Source: Cinnamomum chago
Taxonomy: Eukaryota > Streptophyta > Magnoliopsida > Laurales > Lauraceae
NCBI GenBank assembly: GCA_038049695.1
Contig: CP142458.1
Span: forward strand, 42,129,501-42,193,500
Reading direction: 5' to 3'
Length of the DNA stretch: 64,000 bases
Below are positions 34,601 to 45,315 of the stretch, piece by piece. The position numbers and the translations under genes were made by a program. Under the pieces are notes generated by a model, which made no database searches, was not told where the DNA came from, and worked only from the letters and a program-made list of their open reading frames with translations. Each line of letters begins with the position of its first letter. Positions within the stretch are counted from its first letter, which is position 1.

Positions 34601-35312
34601 GGATTTCAAGATTCAGTGGGATGAGTGCTTACCTTTTTGTGAATTTGCTTATAACAATAGTTACCACTCGAGCATCAGTATGGCACCTTTCGAGGCACTT
34701 TATGGTAGAAGATGCAGAACTCTGGTTTGCTGGGAAGAAGTCGGTGAACGTAGTTTTCATGGACCGACAATAGTTGGAGAGACAAGTGACAAGGTCAAGC
34801 TAATTCAGGAACGGTTGAAGATCGCCCGAAGTAGGCAGAAGAGTTATGCAGATACTCGCAGAAGAGAATTGCAGTTTCAGGTGGGTGACAAGGTGTTCTT
34901 GAAGATCTCACCAACTAGAGGGACTTTGAGGTTTGGACAGAAGGGCAAATTGTCTAGAAGGTTTATTGGTCCGTATGAGATTTTGAGCAAGATTGGAGAT
35001 GTCGTTTATAGACATGCGTTACCGCCGGAACTCTCCGGGGTACACAATGTTTTTCATGTTTCTATGCTCAAGAAATATGTCTCTAGTCCTGCACACATTC
35101 TACAGCATGAGCCTTTAGAGATTCGGGAAGATGCCTCGTATGTGGAAAGACCGATCAAGATCATTGACACCAAGGAGCAGGAGTTGAGAAACCGGACCAT
35201 TCATTGGGTCAAGGTACTTTGGGAAAATCACGAGCCAGAGGAAGCCACCTGGGAATTGAGAGAGCAAGTGCAAAGGAAGTATCCACAGCTTTTACCAGAG
35301 GTAATTGTTTGA
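31690..35312 (+). pseudogene. pol: pol region of Tekay-1 (protease, RT, RNase H, integrase, chromodomain)
   Basis: Domains in order. Aspartic protease with DPGSTHSF near 31975. Reverse transcriptase at about 32580-33100 with [19 protein letters not shown] and FIDDVLVYS. RNase H at about 33390-33760 with [13 protein letters not shown] and [13 protein letters not shown]. Integrase at about 33900-35000 with its zinc module (STRYSMHPGSTKMY, CLTCQLIK), core (WEHITMDFVSGLP, ITSDRDSRFVSKFW, YHPQTDGQSERTIQ) and GPY/F-like part (GPYEILSKIGDVVYR). A chromodomain at about 35115-35312 has YVERPIKI, WVKVLWENHEPEEATWE and KYPQLLP. In chromoviruses this domain directs integration to particular chromatin. 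The region shares the element's breaks. Confidence 0.92.
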
Positions 35313-35334
35313 TTTATTTGGTGGACCAAATTTC

Positions 35335-35349
35335 CTAAGGGGTGGAGGA
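35335..35349 (+). other. polypurine tract of Tekay-1
   Basis: AAGGGGTGGAGGA directly precedes the 3' LTR start TGTTAGACCCC. Confidence 0.88.
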
Positions 35350-38250
35350 TGTTAGACCCCGACCCAGACCAATTCGATTAGTATGCAATTAGTATGTGTT
35401 TAGCACTAAGTAAGATTAGTTGTCGTGGGGTTAGAAGTAATTAGTTTAGTCTTGGACATAGCTTTGAGAATTTTGAGAACGTTTAGTGTTGGTCTGACAC
35501 ACTCAGGAAGGCCTGAGTGCACGTGTAAGCTTGGGAGGATCGTATCGGTTTTCATGTGATTGTAATCTTGATTTCATTTGAATGATTTTTCTATGTGTTA
35601 CAATTTTCGTCTTAGACCCATTCATGTTTGAAGCCCAAAAACCCATGTTTTGGCCCAAAGAGGGTAAAATTGTCTTTTATGCACAAATCTGGACACAATT
35701 TTTGAGATCTCAAAACCATTTTAAAAATATACTTTTTGGAAACTAGATATTTCGAGGATCGTTTTATCCTTCTTTGTCGAAGTCATTCGAGGTCCACAAG
35801 ATCGTGTTTTGGCCATTTCAAGGTTCAAGCTAATTGGGGCCCATTAGCATCACTTAAGCCCCATTTCCCTCTCTTTTCATTCACTTTACCAAATCTCTGC
35901 AACTTTCTTAACCTAGGGTTGAAAAACCCCTCTTTCCTTTCCATCTTCCTCTCCTTGCAAGCTTTCTATTGGTACAAATTTCTTGGAGTTTCTTGTGGGA
36001 CAAGCTCTTCATTTTCTTCCTCCTCTCTTGTTTGACCTTCTCTAGGTAAGAGCTTCAACCCATGCTTTTCATGAAGTCTTTTTAGTTCCTTAAAGATCTT
36101 GTTTTCCATGTTACAAACCCTTTTGGTAAAATGGGTTTCTTGTTTTCAAGATTGAGTGAGTTTTGTGTGGTTTTCTTAGGTTTCTGTAGTTCTTTGGATT
36201 GGCTTGAGTGAAGTGCTTGGAGAAGAGTGTTTAGCATTTGGGCAAGGCAAGTAATCTCTATAGGACCATTGTGCATGTGTATTTTAAGCTTCATTGTTGT
36301 TTTAGGAATTTTGTATATAAATATGTTTATAAGCTTCATGATCATGTTTTCCTTGGATTGAATGTTTGAAATTGGGAAAAATGTGTGTTTTGTCCCTTGG
36401 AGAGCATGTAGGCTCAGGGAGTGCAAGTGGGATGAGAAACAAGAAGAAGGGAAGAAGGAAATGTGAAAATCTGAACTGAACTGCATTTCCCGTGCAATTT
36501 CGGTCAACCGTCGGTCGGCTAGCCGAAATCCTCATTTCGGTTAACCGCGAGCTGACCGAGCTCGGCGGTTCCCTTTCTAGAAGCTGACATTTCGACAGTG
36601 GGTCTCGGTCAGCTGGACGGTTAGCAAGCGGCTAGCCGCCATACCCGATCTCGGCTAACCGCTGGCCAACCGCGCATTTCGGCTCCTTTTCCCGAGAGCT
36701 AAGTTTCAGACTGGATCTCCCGCGGTCAGCCCTACGGTCAGCTTGCGGCTAACCGCCAAGTCTCAGTTCGGCTAACCGCAGTCAGTTCGGTTTCTTTTCC
36801 AGAGGGCTGTGTTGGGCCTGGATTTCCGGCGGTCAGCATGTCGGTCAGCTGGCGGCTAGCCGCCAGACCCTAGTTCGGCTAGCCGACACCTGACCGCGAG
36901 GTGACCGAAATTGACAAATTTCCTGTTTTGAAGAGTCTTTGCAAGAATGAAAACTAGAACATGTTAAGTGGCCTTTAGCCTGATATTATGCACTCGAAAC
37001 CCGAGATGTCCTTGAACTTCTGGGGCACCAATTCCGTTTTAATTCCAACATCTGGGCTTCGGCTGTACAACGATCAACTAAAGGTCCTTGCATGAGCTTG
37101 ATAGGCATTGTATTCGTACTTTGGTTTCGATATAATGAATATCATCGTGTACTCGTTTTGAAGTTAAGTACAAGCTCGTTTTGAAGATGTGTTTCAAGAA
37201 AAAGGGGATCACTTCCTAAGCGTGTTATGCATATTAATTATGCCCTTGCTAGTCGTGTTCATCGTGTCTTGATAAGTGATTTCCCCCTTTTTATCTCGAC
37301 ATGTTTTGATAGTGTTTCGCGTGTTTTGTGCATTCATGAATTAAGTAACACCACTGAGCTTGGACTGCCCTTTCAGTTTGATCCACTGTCTGGGGTCCTT
37401 AAACATGTGGACTGTCTGCAGACTGGTCGTGTATTTATTACACATCGTGCGTGTCCGGTTCCGCGGCTGGAATTCTCGTCTTTGTGGGAAATCGTGTCGT
37501 GATTATATTATGTATATCGTGCTTGTCGTGCGTGCTTGCTCTTTTCATTATATAAATGATAGAGAAAGGATGGGCTCTTTGTGGATTGTGACTATTCATG
37601 CTATTATAAGTACTCATGCTAGTTTGTTTCAGTATCTCAGTCATTTTGGTATTTCAAATCAAGGATTTATTATATGTTTCTAAAACGTTTATTGTTTCAT
37701 GCTTGCACCTAAATTGATTACCTGCCAAACTGTTGTGTTTGACCCTTGTTTGTTGGTGCCCAGGTGCAGGAGACGTTACCTTTGAGGAGGAGCGTCAGGA
37801 GGAGGCTTGTGAGCCGACCCCTGTGAGAGAGTGGCAGCCCGACGATGTCATCTAGACGTCGGGCGGGTTCTTGAGTCTCGTCATCTTTTTGTTGGGGGTT
37901 TCCTTTAACTATTTTAGAGAAGTGTATTGGCCTCTGTTGGCCTCTTATGAATTGTAACAAAAACTTAACTTACTTTCGTGTCAGTCCTACAACTTGAACT
38001 ATGTTGGGCATGCCATGTTAGCTTCTTTCTTTGATACTATGTCTTGTCATTATTTGTTAAGGCACTTAAAGATTTATTGGTGCTCATCTTGTTGTGTTTT
38101 GCTACACGCTTCCGCATACTTGATCGTGTGAGTCAGATTCCGCGTGTCTTTGGGAATCCTCACCGCGGGAACCTGTGGGAAAGTATATCTCCAAAATTCA
38201 TTGTACACACACAATGTCGCTGGCCCGGGGCCCATTATGGGGTCGCGACA
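35350..38250 (+). repeat. 3' LTR of Tekay-1
   Basis: 2,901 bp, close to the 5' LTR except for its last roughly 55 bp (38196-38250), which differ far more from 30442-30496 than the rest of the LTR does. The palindrome field, donor-like site (36045) and conserved GC-rich block (37764-37855) are all present. Confidence 0.93.
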
Positions 38251-38529
38251 ACGATGAGATGGCCAGATGTTACATACAGGCATCCATGTCTAGTGTTTTG
38301 CAACACCAACATCAATCCTATAAGACTGTATATGATGTTATATCAAACTTAAAGGAGATGTTTGCAGAACAAGGCAGGCCTGCTAGACAGGCTGCTATAA
38401 GGGTGCTTATAAGCACCAAGATGGCTGAAGGCACACCAGTACAGGACCACATGTTGAAAATGATGGACTCATTGAATGAGTTAGATGTATTGGGGGCTGT
38501 GATTGATGCAGAATAGTAGATTGACATAA
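38251..38529 (+). pseudogene. gag: continuation of the Angela-like gag after Tekay-1
   Basis: After the second ACGAT the copia Gag resumes: NEMARCYIQASMSSVLQHQH, then YDVISNLKEMFAEQGRPAR and VQDHMLKMMDSLNELDVLGA, the UBN2-type core. It is cut at 38530 by the Tekay-2 LTR, and the rest would lie outside the window. The match of sequence on both sides of Tekay-1 is the main evidence that the region is one disrupted copia element. It is treated as a fossil. Confidence 0.85.
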
Positions 38530-40961
38530 TGTAAGACCCCACCCCGAGTGAACTCGATTAGTGTTAATTAAGTCATGTGTTAGTTCTAAGCTTGATTAGT
38601 GATTTTGGTTAAGTTGGGTTCGGAATAGCTTTTGTTTTAGTTTTGGGCAACTTTGAGTGCTTTGGTAACTAGTGGGGCCTTTGGGGTTCCCCTTATGACT
38701 TTGCTTTTACTTAGGGGATTTTTCAGAATCGTTTTGAATTGCATTATTATCACGTTTCACTTATCTTATTGATCCCTACAACTTTCATGTTGATCCGGTT
38801 CCCATTCGAGACCCCGAAACCCAATTTATTAGCCTCGAGGGGCAAAACGGTCTTTTTACATTTAACCTGTACCCAAAACTTGATATCCCCGAAACTCGCG
38901 AAACATATACTTTTTGGAAACTAGATATTTCGGCGATCATTTCTTCCTTCTTTGTCGAATTCATCTGAGATCCCGAAAGACATGATTTCAGTCAAACAAA
39001 CTTCTTTAGTAGTGGGACCCAACCCCATTTGTTAACAAAGGGAAACCCACTCTCCCTTTCATCTAATTCTTCATTTTCCAGCACAAAGAGAGAGCCTAGG
39101 GTTTGTTGGCAACTTTCTCTTCTTCTTCTTGCTCTCTCCATCTCAATCTCCTACTAATCTTGCACCAACATCAAAATGGAGATCACCATTCTCTCCCTCA
39201 TCTTGAAAGCTTCCTTTTGATACCATTTGTAGAGAAATCCATCAACCTTGAGACTCCCTTTGAGCTAACTCTTCTCATTTGAAGGTCATCCAAGTAAGTA
39301 ATCTTCTCCATCTTCTAGATTTGTGTTCTTCTAGCCCTTGACAAGCTCCATTTTCATTATTGAAAGTTCTATCCTTTTCATTCTTTGTTTGACCCATTTA
39401 GGGTTTGTTTTGGGAGTTTTTGCTTGTAGCTTGGATTTGAGCTTAAGAGGTGATTAGAGGCTTGGTTGTTGCAAGGTTGGACCTAAGGCAAGTGGATGAT
39501 TAGGTGTTTTGAGTTTTAAATGAATTGGTGAAACATTAATGAATTTCTCATGCTTTTATTGATTTGCATTATTGAAATAAATGCTCATAATGCATCTTGC
39601 TAGCTTCATTTAATATCTTGGAAACATGAGTTTATAGCTTTCTTATCTCTAGTCTTGTGGTGGTTGTTTTAGTGTTGAAAGGAGGGAAAAAGAGAAGGAC
39701 CCAGCCCACTGCATAACAGAACCTGGGTTCTGTTCCGTAGTGTGCGCGGTCGACCGGCACGGGGGCTCAGTCGACCGGCGACACAGGGAGCCTAACCAAA
39801 ACACTATTTGGGCCATTTATGTTACAACTCCCGGTCGACCGGCCATGGGTTCGATCGACCGGGCACACAGGGACCAGGTCGACCGGGCCAACTGAGAAAT
39901 CCCTGCTGGAAGGGATTTTTACCCTGTTTTTGGATGGGCTTAGGTGGGACTTTGGCTACCCTTTTTGGACTCATTGGACTATATGTGAGGATGTCTTGAG
40001 CCGACGTTCTTCATGGTTAGTTTGGTTGCATCGAAATCCAATCCAATTCAATCTTGAACGGTATGGGACAACGCGATATCCACCTTATATCTATACGCGA
40101 AGTCTATTTCCTTGGGTATCGCGAATCCTATCCCTTTCGGTGACTGAGTAGGTTGTACGATGCTTCAGGATTAACATCATACTTAGGATGGATTGTTTAT
40201 AGTTTTGATTTTTAATCGTACCGTCTAGTATAATCTATAAGCTCATTTTAAAGTTTTGAAAATTGTAAAGTGTATAAGGAGCCCGGAATGTCTTCAAACT
40301 CAAGGAGTACCAAGTTATTATTATAATCGACATACGGGACCCCTATTCACCTTAAATAAATCTTGAAACCAATATTTTACCCGAAATTGTAATAGTTCAT
40401 TGTATTCTCTCATTTTCCGAGATTTTAATCACATGACTTGTTTTCCCGAAAGCATTGAAGTTAGACTAGTAACAATTACTTGTCCCGAAATATATTGCAC
40501 CACATGAAATGGAAATTGTTCCTTGAACATCCTTGCCCCGCCTATTCATTTACTTGCACTCGATTTACTTGTTCATGTCTGGATTTGTGATTTGACCTAT
40601 GAGTCGGTATCACTAAGCTTGGATAACCTTGTTGGTTTGATCCACCGACTTGGAGATCCCCCTCCCGTCCTGCCAGCTACAGTTTGGATCCCGATACCTG
40701 ATTTATTACCGTGGTCCCGTCTCGATACTCGGTTCGCTACCGTGGTCCATCCCCGTATATTTATATTGTATATATGTTTTCGTTGAATCTCCTCACTTTG
40801 TGTGACTGAGACCAACGTCCCGTTATACTCTTGTCACTTTTGTGATAGAGGACTTAGCTATGTGTGATTGCCATTTTGTTAGTTCCCGATTCCTTGGATA
40901 CCTTACATATTTTATCTTGTTTATTTGTTTTCTCGTAAATGATTTATCTCCTTTATGAGTG
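38530..40961 (+). repeat. LTR of Tekay-2, first part
   Basis: It starts TGTAAGACCCCACCCCGAG and aligns along its length with the Tekay-1 LTR at low identity. Conserved islands include 38901-38975 and a donor-like CCAAGTAAGT at 39291. It carries a GGTCGACC palindrome field (39745-39895) at the same offset as the GGCTAGCC field of Tekay-1. It is interrupted at 40962 by NA-4. Confidence 0.82.
39745..39895. repeat. GGTCGACC palindrome field of the Tekay-2 LTR
   Basis: Five GGTCGACCG-type words (about 39748, 39769, 39834, 39851 and 39877), some with one change, are separated by ACACAGGGA-like spacers. The layout recalls the SIRE-like LTR although the host LTR is from another superfamily. Confidence 0.8.
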
Positions 40962-42875
40962 TGAAAGTCCTCGGGATCCTAACCCTAGAGGGGGGGGTGA
41001 ATAGGGTGAGCTACAATTATGACTAATTAAGACCAATTTTAATTCTTAACAAAAACTAGTCACAAGTGATGATAAATCAATCAATATGCGGAAGCTAAAA
41101 TAAACAATCACCACAAAAGCAAGCACCACAACACCAAGGTTTATAGTGGTTCGGCCTCAATGCCTACGTCCACTACCGGCTTGTGATCCAATCACCCCAC
41201 CGGATTTCCACTATGTATGCTTTTTACTAGGCTAAGAAATAACCCTTACAATGTTGTTTTTCTAGGCTAAACAACAACCTCTCAATGTGCTTTTATAGGC
41301 TAAGCAATAACCTTTACAAGATGCTTTTCAAGGCTAAGAAATAACCTTTACACAATGCTTTTCTTAGGCTAAGTAATAACCTTACAAGATAAAGATTTCT
41401 CTAAGAAAGTGTCTGCACAAAAGATCACTCTAAGAGATTACAATTTAAGCTCAAATTAATTTGCCTCTAAATAGGCGGATATGAAAAATGAAAACTAACT
41501 CACACAAACACTCAAAGAAATGCAAAGATGTATGCTTATGAAGTGTGTGTGTGAAAACTTCAATCAAGTTTAAAAGTAAGCTCAATCAATTTATGCTTAA
41601 TGCAATTCGAAAGTTTAAGGCACAAAAAGATATGATTGAAGTTCTATGCAAATCACTTGAACAATTACACACTTGTGAATGATATGAAAATCTAAAGATC
41701 ACAAGTTGTATGAAAGTGTTTAAGCCTAATCAAGTGATGCATGTGCAATGTTGTTTTCAAAACTAATTTGACTAAAGATTAAAATGAATGAAAACAACAA
41801 GGGAAGTTTCAACCAAGTGAAATAATCATGCAATAAAAGAAATCAAAGATTTAGGCCAAACATGATTAAGAAAGTTTAAAACTAAACTTGGGTTGAAATC
41901 AAAGTAATGAATCCAATCTTAATTAGATCAAAGATTAAGGGAAGAATGGATTCAACATATCATTGTTATCATGCTTGAAATCATTTTCCAAAGTTTCAAA
42001 TAAAGCACATAACAAATGATTAATTAAAAGTAAAACTTACTTGGAGATTTAACTTAGTTGATCCAAGCTTAAGCTTCACTTAATGACCCCTTTGGTCTCT
42101 CTTAGTTCCTCCCCTTTGTCTTGTCTCAAAGCTCCTCAAAGAAGGCTTAAAAATCTCCAACTTTGGACAAAGGAAAGAACTCATTTTTATAGCCAAAAAT
42201 GCCCAACGGCTAGTCCTCGGTCGACCTAGACACAGGTCTCGGTCGACCGAGAAAGCACAACGGTCATATTTCTGACCGTTGGCATGTTACAGCTCAGAAA
42301 CTGCCCACTCGACCGACAGTGGTCCCGGTCGACCGGGAAGCAGGTCTCGGTCGACCGGCGACACTGCCAGGTCACTCCCCTTTTGCAAAATTTCCAACTT
42401 TTGCACATTTGAAGGTATTTCTTTGGGAGGATTTTTGGGCCACTAAATCAAGCTTGGTAACATGTTTTAGATCAATCTAAGATGTTTAAAAACATGAAAC
42501 ACAAAGAGCCTAAAATGATTTGAAACTTTACAACCAAAGGCTAGCTTGATTTGATAAAACTCTTTTTCAAAAACAATGCATACAAAAATGATTCTGAAAA
42601 TGATGAAAGTATGCAATGCACAAACCTATCTTCTCAAATGATTTTCCAAATATAAAGCACAAAGAATTAGGTTTTCAAAAGAGTTTGAATACTAAAAACA
42701 ATGCATCCAAGTATAAAACCAAAACATGCATAAAACAAAACTTTTACCACTTTTAAAAGCAATGCATGTATAAAATCAAGATTTCAAGATATTTTAAATC
42801 AAAGCAAGTGTGTGAATTCAAATGATGTGAAAATGCAAATGCATCCATCAAATTGCAAATACAAAATTCCTAACA
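40962..42875 (-). repeat. 3' LTR of NA-4
   Basis: TG at 40962 to CCTAACA at 42875 (plus-strand view). Contents: five minisatellite units at 41215-41395, a donor-like GTAAG on the minus strand (42036-42040), TATAAAAA (42184-42191), an exact MSA-type match (42202-42212), a hairpin cassette (42218-42249), a divergent AACGG pair (42258-42281) and a second cassette (42305-42362). Confidence 0.93.
42184..42281 (-). promoter_or_regulatory. LTR promoter of NA-4 (3' copy)
   Basis: From the transcription side: a divergent CAACGGTCA / TGACCGTTG pair (42258-42281), a hairpin with 14-bp arms and one mismatch built on CGGTCGACC (42218-42249), CCCAACGGCTA (42202-42212) and TATAAAAA (42184-42191). The same set lies at 48194-48291 in the other LTR. 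Confidence 0.6.
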
Positions 42876-42887
42876 ATCTCCCCCTTT
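42876..42887 (-). other. polypurine tract of NA-4
   Basis: AAAGGGGGAGAT on the minus strand next to the 3' LTR, identical to that of the SIRE-like element. Confidence 0.88.
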
Positions 42888-45315
42888 GCAATTTGATGGC
42901 AACTTACTTATCATTGAATTAACACAACAAGTCTTCAGCTCCCCCTAAGCTGGACAAGTCTTGAAATCTTCTTGGATGCTCCTCCTCTTAGCTTGGGCTC
43001 TTTTCTTCATTCTTCTTGATGCTTGGAGCTTGATCATTCTTCAAGCTTTCTCTTCTTCTTTCCTTTCTATGACCAAGCATCTTCTTTAGCTCCAAGCTTT
43101 CTTTCTTCTATTTGCTCTCCCCCTTTGACCATGCCCTTCTCTCCCTTTGGCAAGATATGCATTCACTCCCTTTGTAGAAGATCATACACAACTCTCCCCT
43201 TAGGAAGCTTGGACATTCTCTTCTCCCTTCTTAAGAACTTGAATGCTCTCTACCCCTTTGAAGTGTAGGAGATCTTCGAGTACTTGAACTCTCTCTCCCC
43301 CTTTGACATTAAATTGCAAAGGTACCTACACACATGAAACAAGGAAAATACCTTTTAGTAGAACCTGTTAACAAATGAAATCGAAAATGAAATACATAAC
43401 AGGCTATCATGTATGGAAGTAATTTCTAAGGGCTCAAAAGCAATCCAAGGGTCAATTTGATCAAAACTAATTCTTCCTATGAAGGTTTACACTCCCCCTC
43501 AATCCATTCTCTTCCTTTGTCAAACTTTTGACAAGATTTAACTATTAGATTCAAGAAGTAGATGGTTTATCCAATTGAGGGTCAACTTCAAGAGAAGGAT
43601 TAGATTCATTTAACTATAAATCTCAATATGATCAAATTACCAAAAGAGAGCTAGGTCTAATGGGAAAAGCAATCATGGATACCAATTGGAAAAACAAAGA
43701 ATACCAATTGAGATTGAAAGATATGACTATTAAATCAATCACTCTAAAATGGAGTTATAAGGAATATAACTATTAAGATAAATCCAAATTAGAGCTATCC
43801 ATGATGCAATGGGGTTAACTAAACATAGCATCAATCAATATAACTATGAAAATCATATGCTATGTAAGTTTTGAAATCATTTCATTCAAACAATAAATAT
43901 GACTATTAATGTCCAAGAATGAGTGAAATGAAATTCAAACATGAAGCCAACCTCAACTAATAACCAACCAATATTATGAACACATAAACATGGTGGTCAT
44001 GAGATTTACCTATAAGAGCAAGAGAGATGGCAACATGAACATTATGATGCTAATGGTGTGTGACATGGAACAATCATATTACTATCAAGTTCAAACCAAT
44101 GTACACAAGGTCTATCACATACACAAGATAAGATATCAATTGGATATGAAATCAATGGAAAGTTATACCAAATGAAACCAATTGAATATGATAACATGAT
44201 TAAAAGCAAGGATGTGACAAACACACAATTCCATCAAGCATCATAAATGCATATTCATCACTTTTAAAGATATGACTATTAAGCATAGTGATGAATAAGA
44301 CAAATTGCAATGCAAAAGGATATGGCTATGAAATGCATGCAATTTCCAAAGTGTCAAAATCATATGAATTCAACATCTAAGATATCCATCAAACATATAG
44401 AAATATGAGAAATGGGTTTCAAAGAGTTTCATATGATTAAGAACACTACTTATGAAGTTGAAACATGTATAAGGATGATACCAAGAAAATATACATGAAT
44501 CAACATCATAACCATCCAAAAAGAAATGACTATAAGGCATAGAGGATGGATTTGGGTTCTAGTATGGTTTCTACAAATATTACTAAGATCACAACCATAC
44601 ATGGAACCAAAAATCATTTGCATATAAAAAGAATGTAAATAAACAAGCAAGGATGCAAACAACAAACATTTCCATTTCTAAGATAATGAAACCAAAAGAA
44701 AAGGAAATGAAAACATGGAACATGCTTTAGATGGATATAACTAATGATGTTATAGAGCATTTCCATTCAAACAATCTTCAAATCATTTTGAAAAACAAAA
44801 TCCAACAATGAGCATAAAGAGAATGATTTTGAAGATCAATTTTCAACATTGTATTTTAAAAGATATAACTTAATTGAAACACATACAAGTTGATTTTTCA
44901 AAACAATGTTTTCCATATAAAAGTATAACTTAGAAATCCATGGAAAAACTTGAATTGATTCAAATCATTTGTTCAAATAATCTTACTATGACATATACAC
45001 AAATGATTCAACAACAATTGATCATGAATAAATTAGCTATGAAAGCTTTTAAAAACACAATCAATTAATCATGTAAAGAAATGCAATGCAAGACATATGT
45101 GTGCAAAAAGCAAATCAAACATGATGTAATTATAATCAAAAGATTTTGAAAACCATGATATGTAACAAGAATGGTGCATGAAAACAAAATCAAATGATCA
45201 TAAATAAACATTGCATTTTAATAAATGTAACTAAGAAAGAACAAAATGCAAAGCAACATGACCAACAAAGTGATTTAACTTAAAAAGAATAGGTTGGTCA
45301 ATGAGGTTCAAGGCC
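42888..45315 (-). other. long 3' non-coding interior of NA-4
   Basis: About 2.4 kb of AT-rich sequence without convincing frames. On the transcribed strand it contains about a dozen scattered copies of a motif near AGTYATATCYTTT, for example around 43720, 43755, 43900, 44270, 44320, 44865 and 44930. The corresponding parts of NA-5 and NA-6 carry the same motif. CT-rich stretches lie at 42940-43320. Confidence 0.7.

Larger units (their letters stand above)
27586..38250 (+). mobile_element. Tekay-1: Tekay-like Ty3/gypsy chromovirus, full length
   Basis: Two LTRs of about 2.9 kb flank gag-pol with a C-terminal chromodomain. The target duplication ACGAT is present at 27581-27585 and 38251-38255, inside copia gag. 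By eye the LTRs differ by about 36 substitutions over their first 2.85 kb (about 1.3%), so the element is perhaps of the order of half a million to a million years old at commonly used rates. It has about three to four breaks in its coding region and is treated as a fossil. The lineage call rests on the chromodomain, the long LTRs and the Gag type. Confidence 0.93.
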
